The position numbers and the translations under genes were made by a program. From positions 1 through 35,662 of the forward strand of contig JAGIAI010000050.1 in the NCBI GenBank assembly GCA_017744935.1: a DNA stretch of 35,662 bases. The letters run 5' to 3'. The DNA comes from Variovorax sp. (GTDB taxonomy: Bacteria > Pseudomonadota > Gammaproteobacteria > Burkholderiales > Burkholderiaceae_C). Shown here piece after piece: positions 31,027 through 35,662 of the stretch (position 1 is the first letter of the stretch; every line of letters starts with the position of its first letter). The notes under the pieces were generated by a model that was given only the letters and a program-made list of their open reading frames with translations, was not told the DNA's origin and did no database searches.

Positions 31027-32178
31027 ATGTTCAGTCGCTTCATTCGCGCCGCGGCGTTCGCGGCCGCGGGCCTGGCCGCCGGCGGGGCACATGCACAGGG
31101 AGAGCCCATCCGCGTCGGCGCGGTCCTTTCGGCCACCGGGCCGGTGGGCTTCATCGGCGACCCCCAGCAGAAGACGCTTGAGTTGCACGTCAAGAGGCTC
31201 AACGAGCAGGGCGGGGTGCTCGGCCGGAAGGTCGCGCTGACCATCTACGACGACCAGTCGGACCCGAACAACGCCAATACCTTCGCGAAACGGCTGATCG
31301 AATCCGACAAGGTGGACGTGCTGCTTGGTGGCACCGTGTCACCGCCGGCGCTCGCCATGGTGCCGTACGCCGAACGCGCGGGCGTGCCCTTCGTCTCGAC
31401 GGGCGGCAGCCTGTCGCTGGTCGATCCGGTCAGGAAGTGGGTCTTCAAGACGCCGCATTCGGACCGCATGGTGGCCGAGCGCATCCTGGAGGACATGAAG
31501 GAGCGCGGCATCAAGCGCATCGTGCTGCTGACGGAAACGAGCGGCTTCGGCCAGTCCGGCAAGAAGGAGGTCAACGCTGCAGCAGCCAAGTTCGGTATCA
31601 CCGTGGCAGGTGAGGAAACCTACGGTCCCAAGGACACCGACATCACGCCGCAGCTCACGCGACTGCGCAATCTCCAGGACGCGCAAGCCATGCTGATCTT
31701 CTGTGGTGCCGGCACCAGCCCCGCAGTGGCCATCAAGAACTACGCACAGATGGGCATGAAGCTGCCCGTGTACATGCCTCATGCGGCGGTGAACCAGGAG
31801 TTCATCAAGCTCGGCGGCCCGGCTGCCGAGGGTGTGCGGATGCCGACCACCGGTTTCGTCGTGCCCGAGGCGCTACCTGACAGCGATCCGCAAAAAAAGC
31901 CATCGCTCGACTACTACCGCACCTACAAGGAGGCCTACAAGGCTGACGCTTCACCGTTCGGGGGCAATATCGCAGACGCGCTGGCGATCGCCGTCGATGC
32001 GATCAAGCGCGCCGGGAGCACCGACCGTGCGAAGGTCCGCGATGCGATAGAAGCTACGAAGGGTCTGGTTGGCCTGAACGGCATCTTCACGATGTCTGGC
32101 ACGGATCACAACGGCCTGAAGATGGATTCGCTGCGCATGGTTGAAGTGCGCAACGGGCGCTTCGAACTCGTCAAGTAG
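31027..32178 (+). CDS. Periplasmic substrate-binding protein of a Liv-type ABC importer
   Basis: A 383-residue type I periplasmic binding protein with a signal peptide (FIRAAAFAAAGLAAGGAHAQ, cleaved after AHA). PIRVGAVLSATGPVGFIGDPQ and GRKVALTIYDDQSDPNNA are typical of the branched-chain amino acid (LivJ/LivK) family. In catabolic operons, members of this family often bind aromatic acids or other small carboxylates. No ligand can be read from the sequence. RBS AAGGAGA lies before ATG 31027. It leads the transporter half of the operon. Confidence 0.94.
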   Translation: MFSRFIRAAAFAAAGLAAGGAHAQGEPIRVGAVLSATGPVGFIGDPQQKTLELHVKRLNEQGGVLGRKVALTIYDDQSDPNNANTFAKRLIESDKVDVLLGGTVSPPALAMVPYAERAGVPFVSTGGSLSLVDPVRKWVFKTPHSDRMVAERILEDMKERGIKRIVLLTETSGFGQSGKKEVNAAAAKFGITVAGEETYGPKDTDITPQLTRLRNLQDAQAMLIFCGAGTSPAVAIKNYAQMGMKLPVYMPHAAVNQEFIKLGGPAAEGVRMPTTGFVVPEALPDSDPQKKPSLDYYRTYKEAYKADASPFGGNIADALAIAVDAIKRAGSTDRAKVRDAIEATKGLVGLNGIFTMSGTDHNGLKMDSLRMVEVRNGRFELVK

Positions 32179-32191
32179 GGCGGGGCGCAAC

Positions 32192-33067
32192 ATGTTCTCC
32201 GAGCTGCTGCAGTTCCTGTTCTCGGGACTGACCGTGGGTGCGATGTATGCGCTTGCGGCGCTGGGCTACGCGCTGATCTACAACGCCAGTCACATCGTGA
32301 ACTTCGCCCAGGGCGAATTCATCATGCTGGGCGCGATGATCGCGTCCGCACTGACCGAAGCCGGCCTGGGCCTGCCAGTGGCGATTGCCATGGCGATCGC
32401 GGTGTCGGTCATCGCCGGCATGGGGATGGAACGCCTGGCCATCCGGCCCGCGCGTGGCGCACCGCTGGTTGCACTGCTGATCGTCACGCTCGGTGTTGCA
32501 CTGGTCATTCGCGGCGCGGTGCAAGTCGCGCTTGGCAAGGGCAACCACGCGTTGCCTGCGTTCTCGGGTGACACGCCGCTTCATCTGGGCGGTGCGACCC
32601 TGGTCCCGCAAAGCCTCTGGGTGTTCGGCGTGACGCTTCTGGTGGTCATGGGGCTGGCGTGGTACTTCGGCCGAACCGTGTCCGGCAAGGCGATGCTCGC
32701 GACCTCTCAGAACCGCCTGGCCGCGGAACTCGTAGGCGTGAGCACGAACCGGGTCCTGCTGGCGTCGTTCGCGCTGTCCGGCGCGCTCGGTGCGATCGGC
32801 GGCGTTATCACGGCGCCGATAACTTTCACGAGCTACGACGCGGGCGTCGTGCTGGGCCTCAAGGGATTCGCCGCAGCCGCGCTTGGCGGCATCGGCAGCG
32901 GGCCGGGTGCGATCGTGGGCGGACTCGCGCTGGGCGTGATGGAGGCCATGTCCGCCGGGTACGTCTCTGCCGCGTACAAGGACGCCGTCGCGTTCGTGCT
33001 GATCCTGCTGGTTCTGATGTTCATGCCGCGCGGCCTGTTCGGCGCGAAAGTCACGGAGCGCGTATGA
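32192..33067 (+). CDS. livH: Liv-type ABC permease, LivH
   Basis: A 291-residue inner-membrane permease of the LivH group, with about eight TM segments and the family motifs GLTVGAMYALAALGYALIYNAS, INFAQGE-like VNFAQGEFIMLGAM, and the EAA-like loop ATSQNRLAAELVGVSTNRVLL. ATG 32192 follows the binding-protein stop by 13 bases; the earlier frame start at 32141 lies within that gene. Its TGA overlaps the LivM ATG. Confidence 0.95.
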   Translation: MFSELLQFLFSGLTVGAMYALAALGYALIYNASHIVNFAQGEFIMLGAMIASALTEAGLGLPVAIAMAIAVSVIAGMGMERLAIRPARGAPLVALLIVTLGVALVIRGAVQVALGKGNHALPAFSGDTPLHLGGATLVPQSLWVFGVTLLVVMGLAWYFGRTVSGKAMLATSQNRLAAELVGVSTNRVLLASFALSGALGAIGGVITAPITFTSYDAGVVLGLKGFAAAALGGIGSGPGAIVGGLALGVMEAMSAGYVSAAYKDAVAFVLILLVLMFMPRGLFGAKVTERV

Positions 33068-34074
33068 CATTGCAGCCTCGCCACGCCGGCCTCGGCGTTC
33101 TCGCCGTCGTGCTGCTTGCGTTCCCGTGCTTCGGGCCCGACAGCTTTGCCTACGACCTTGCCATCCGCGTCGCCATAAATGCGGTCGTGGTGATCGGTCT
33201 GAACCTGCTGTTCGGCTACGCGGGCCAGATCAGCCTCGGGCACGCTGCCTTTTTCGGGTTCGGCGCCTATGCCTCCGCAATCCTGACCACGCACTTCGCG
33301 TGGACGCCCTTGCCAGCGCTGCTGGCGGGTGCAGTTGCGACAGGCCTGCTTGCCTTCGTGATTGCCCGGCCGATCCTTCGACTGGTCGGCCACCACCTTG
33401 CAATGGCAACGCTTTCGCTGGGCCTGATCGCAGCAATCGTCTTCAACAACGAAACGCGCTGGACGGGAGGCTCCGATGGCATGGCGGTCATGCCCCTCTC
33501 GGCGTTCGGCCTCGACCTATCGGGTGAGCCCGCGTGGTACGCGTTGGTCGCCGTCCTGCTGTTCATCGCCACGTGGTGCGCGCTCAATCTCGTGGAGTCC
33601 CCCGCGGGCCGCGCCCTGCAGGCCATTCGGGGCTCCGAAGTCGCGGCGCGCACCGTCGGGATCAACGCAGTGCGCTTCAAGACACGCGTGTTCGTGCTGT
33701 CTGCCGTGCTCGCCAGCGTGATGGGCAGCCTCATGGCCCACTACGTGGGCTTTCTGACCCCGGCGGCGGCCGGGCTGTCGCGCTCGGTGGAGTTTGTGAT
33801 GATGGTAGTGCTGGGCGGAACTGCCTCGGTGTTCGGCTCCATCGTCGGCGCCGGTATCGTCACGCTGCTGCCGCAGTTGCTGCATGCGTTCGAGTCCTGG
33901 GAAACGCTGCTGCTCGGCGTCATCCTGACCGCAGCCATGGTGTTCATGCGTGCGGGGATCGTCCCGTCGCTGCACGCGATCTTCGCGGGCCGCATCGGCC
34001 GCGCAACCCGGAGCGGGCGGCGACGCGCTGACGATGCCGCAACCGGCCGCAGCGCCAGCGGGAGCCAGGCATGA
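33064..34074 (+). CDS. livM: Liv-type ABC permease, LivM
   Basis: A 336-residue LivM-type permease (INAVVVIGLNLLFGYAGQISL, GHAAFFGFGAYASAIL, and the cytoplasmic loop LQAIRGSEVAARTVGINAVRFK that contacts the ATPases). It starts with an ATGA overlap on livH and ends with an ATGA overlap on livG. The C-terminal tail of about 30 residues is Arg/Ala-rich (GRIGRATRSGRRRADD) and not part of the usual core. Confidence 0.95.
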   Translation: MTLQPRHAGLGVLAVVLLAFPCFGPDSFAYDLAIRVAINAVVVIGLNLLFGYAGQISLGHAAFFGFGAYASAILTTHFAWTPLPALLAGAVATGLLAFVIARPILRLVGHHLAMATLSLGLIAAIVFNNETRWTGGSDGMAVMPLSAFGLDLSGEPAWYALVAVLLFIATWCALNLVESPAGRALQAIRGSEVAARTVGINAVRFKTRVFVLSAVLASVMGSLMAHYVGFLTPAAAGLSRSVEFVMMVVLGGTASVFGSIVGAGIVTLLPQLLHAFESWETLLLGVILTAAMVFMRAGIVPSLHAIFAGRIGRATRSGRRRADDAATGRSASGSQA

Positions 34075-34832
34075 ACGCGCTGACGGTGACTGGTCTCTCG
34101 AAATCCTTCGGCGGTGTGAAGGCCATCCAGGACTTGAGCTTCGATGTCCATGCCGGCACGGTGCACGCCATCATCGGTCCCAACGGGGCGGGCAAGACGA
34201 CCCTGATCAATCTGGTGACAGGGATCTACACGCCCGACGCCGGCACGGTTGAACTGTTCGGCCAGGACGTCGGTGGCTGCGCACCCGAGGGCCTCGCGAA
34301 GCTTGGTCTCAGCCGGACTTTCCAGAACCTGCAGGTCTGCATGAACATGAGCGCGGTCGACAACGTGATGATTGGCGCGCATCTATCGCTGGCGTCGGGG
34401 CTGCTCCTTGGCATGTTGCGCCTCCCCTCGCTGCGAAGAGCGGATGCCGCCTGCCGAGAGCGGGCGCTTGAACTGATGGAGTTCGTCGGCGTTGCTCAGT
34501 ACGCGGGATCGCAGGCGAGCCAGTTGCCCTACGGTGCGCTCAAGCGCCTGGAGATCGCGCGCGCACTCGCGGCATCGCCCCGGTTGCTGCTCATGGACGA
34601 GCCGGCAGCCGGTCTCAATCACACCGAAACCGCGGAGATCGAACTCCTCATCCGGCGCATCGCCGAGAGCGGAACGACCGTGGTGCTGGTCGAGCACGAC
34701 ATGAAGCTCATCATGGGAGTGTCCGATCGCATCCTGGTCCTGCACTATGGTCGGCGGCTTGCGCTTGGAACGACAGAGGAAGTTCGCAACCATCCCGAAG
34801 TGATTTCGGCCTACCTGGGAGCCACCGCATGA
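34071..34832 (+). CDS. livG: Liv-type ABC ATPase, LivG
   Basis: A 253-residue ABC ATPase with Walker A GPNGAGKTT, the Q-loop region GLSRTFQNLQ, signature LPYGALKRLEIARALA (in place of LSGGQ, as is common in LivG), Walker B LLLMDEP, and switch His in VEHDMKLIMG. It overlaps livM and livF starts or stops by four bases. It energises import with livF, driven by substrate bound to the periplasmic protein. Confidence 0.96.
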   Translation: MNALTVTGLSKSFGGVKAIQDLSFDVHAGTVHAIIGPNGAGKTTLINLVTGIYTPDAGTVELFGQDVGGCAPEGLAKLGLSRTFQNLQVCMNMSAVDNVMIGAHLSLASGLLLGMLRLPSLRRADAACRERALELMEFVGVAQYAGSQASQLPYGALKRLEIARALAASPRLLLMDEPAAGLNHTETAEIELLIRRIAESGTTVVLVEHDMKLIMGVSDRILVLHYGRRLALGTTEEVRNHPEVISAYLGATA

Positions 34833-35542
34833 ACAGTCTGCTCGAAGTTCGGGGCCTGACGAGCCACTACGGTCGTATTCAAGCGCTGCACGGCATCGAG
34901 CTCGAAGTGCGCGAGGGTGAGCTCATTGCGTTGGTCGGGGCCAATGGTGCGGGCAAGACAACGCTGCTGCGATGCATCTCGGGCGTGCAGCCGGTCTCGG
35001 GCGGAAGCCTGCGTTTCGATGGCCGTGAGATCGTTCGCCAACCGGCTGCGGGTCGGGTTCGGCAGGGCATCTGCCAAGTGCCGGAGGGTCGACAGGTGTT
35101 CGGCCCGATGAGCGTGGAGGACAACCTTCGCCTAGGCGCCTTCGTGCGCAGCGACACCGCCGGAATCCGCGGGGACATCGAGCACATGTATGCACTGTTC
35201 CCGATCCTCGGCGAGTTTCGACATCGTGCGGCGGGGACGCTTTCGGGCGGTCAGCAACAGATGCTCGCAATGGCGCGCGCGCTGATGGGGCGGCCGCGTC
35301 TGCTGCTGCTCGACGAACCCTCGATGGGGCTTGCACCGTTGATCGTGGAGGAGATATTCGGTGTCGTCCAACGACTGCGGGCGCAGGGAATCACCACGCT
35401 CCTGGTCGAGCAGAACGCCCACGCGGCACTGTCAATCGCCGACCGGGGCTATGTGATCGAGACCGGCCGCATTACGCTTGCCGGAAGCGGCGCGAGCTTG
35501 CTGGCCGACCCTGCGGTGCAAGCGGCCTATCTCGGCATGTGA
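34829..35542 (+). CDS. livF: Liv-type ABC ATPase, LivF
   Basis: A 237-residue second ATPase of the importer: Walker A GANGAGKTT, Q-loop VPEGRQVF, signature TLSGGQQQMLAMARAL, Walker B LLLLDEPSMGLAPL, and EQNAHAALSIADRGYV. It is the last gene of the operon; 31 bases later the minus-strand transposase remnant ends. No obvious terminator was seen between them. Confidence 0.96.
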   Translation: MNSLLEVRGLTSHYGRIQALHGIELEVREGELIALVGANGAGKTTLLRCISGVQPVSGGSLRFDGREIVRQPAAGRVRQGICQVPEGRQVFGPMSVEDNLRLGAFVRSDTAGIRGDIEHMYALFPILGEFRHRAAGTLSGGQQQMLAMARALMGRPRLLLLDEPSMGLAPLIVEEIFGVVQRLRAQGITTLLVEQNAHAALSIADRGYVIETGRITLAGSGASLLADPAVQAAYLGM

Positions 35543-35573
35543 CGCACAAGCAACCATCTTGAAGACCTCGAAG

Positions 35574-35662
35574 TCAATCCGAAGCAAAGTTGCTGCGCCA
35601 AGGAGTCTTGGTGCGAGCGATGGCGTTGAGCGTGATGAGCAGCTTGCGCATGCATGCGACGA
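35574..35662 (-). mobile_element. IS110-family transposase, C-terminal fragment (continues past the window)
   Basis: On the minus strand the frame entering from the right edge (first full codon at 35660) reads VACMRKLLITLNAIARTKTP, then WRSNFASD and a TGA at 35576-35574. The pattern MRKLL-x-LNA-x-(R)-x-PW is the C-terminus of IS110/IS1111-type (Transposase_20) transposases. Only the last 28 codons are inside the window. It marks an insertion sequence directly downstream of the Liv operon. Subterminal repeats could not be judged from this short piece. Confidence 0.75.

Overview
The window is high-GC DNA with tightly packed, translationally coupled operons, ATGA overlaps and many LysR, AraC, TetR and MocR regulators. 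This fits a Burkholderiales-type betaproteobacterium (Variovorax, Achromobacter, Cupriavidus or a relative); the genus is inferred, not shown. It reads as an accessory catabolic and efflux region. On the left it begins inside a broken BKACE (DUF849) gene, and on the right it ends in the C-terminus of an IS110-family transposase. No gap without a gene exceeds about 260 bases. I see no rRNA, tRNA or CRISPR.

Left module (378-4445): a MocR-type regulator is divergent from a CMD/AhpD-like protein, an exported cupin and a DHA2-type MFS exporter. A paralogous set sits at 20489-25883, where the exporter has its EmrA-like adaptor and NodT-type outer-membrane lipoprotein, and cupin and CMD genes are divergent from it. 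TetR regulators flank or follow these genes.

Central catabolic module (4408-13557): a NahR/NodD-like LysR regulator, a MetA/SphA-type outer-membrane channel, a frameshifted and truncated AAHS aromatic-acid transporter, a TftC/HadX-like flavin reductase, a HadA/TftD-type FADH2 monooxygenase, a RibF-like FAD synthetase with a degenerate kinase half, maleylacetate reductase, hydroxyquinol 1,2-dioxygenase, and an AraC regulator with a receiver-like N-terminus. Together they predict oxidation of a (chloro/nitro)phenol or related phenol to hydroxyquinol, ring cleavage to maleylacetate, and reduction to 3-oxoadipate. The dedicated FAD synthetase is the most unusual member.

Regulator array (13673-20503): three closely spaced paralogous AraC-type regulators lead into an alpha/beta hydrolase that lacks its nucleophilic serine. 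Next come a TetR regulator, divergent from a YbfB/YjiJ-type MFS protein across a striking tandem operator, and then a fourth AraC paralog.

Right module (26745-35542): a SCO-like thioredoxin-fold protein without a visible signal peptide, then an eight-gene, nearly gapless operon. This encodes an ILVB/HACL-like ThDP enzyme, an SDR, a zinc alcohol dehydrogenase and a complete Liv-type ABC importer (substrate-binding protein, two permeases, two ATPases), behind a 14-bp perfect palindrome. Its substrate cannot be read from the sequence, so it is the best candidate here for an undescribed catabolic pathway.
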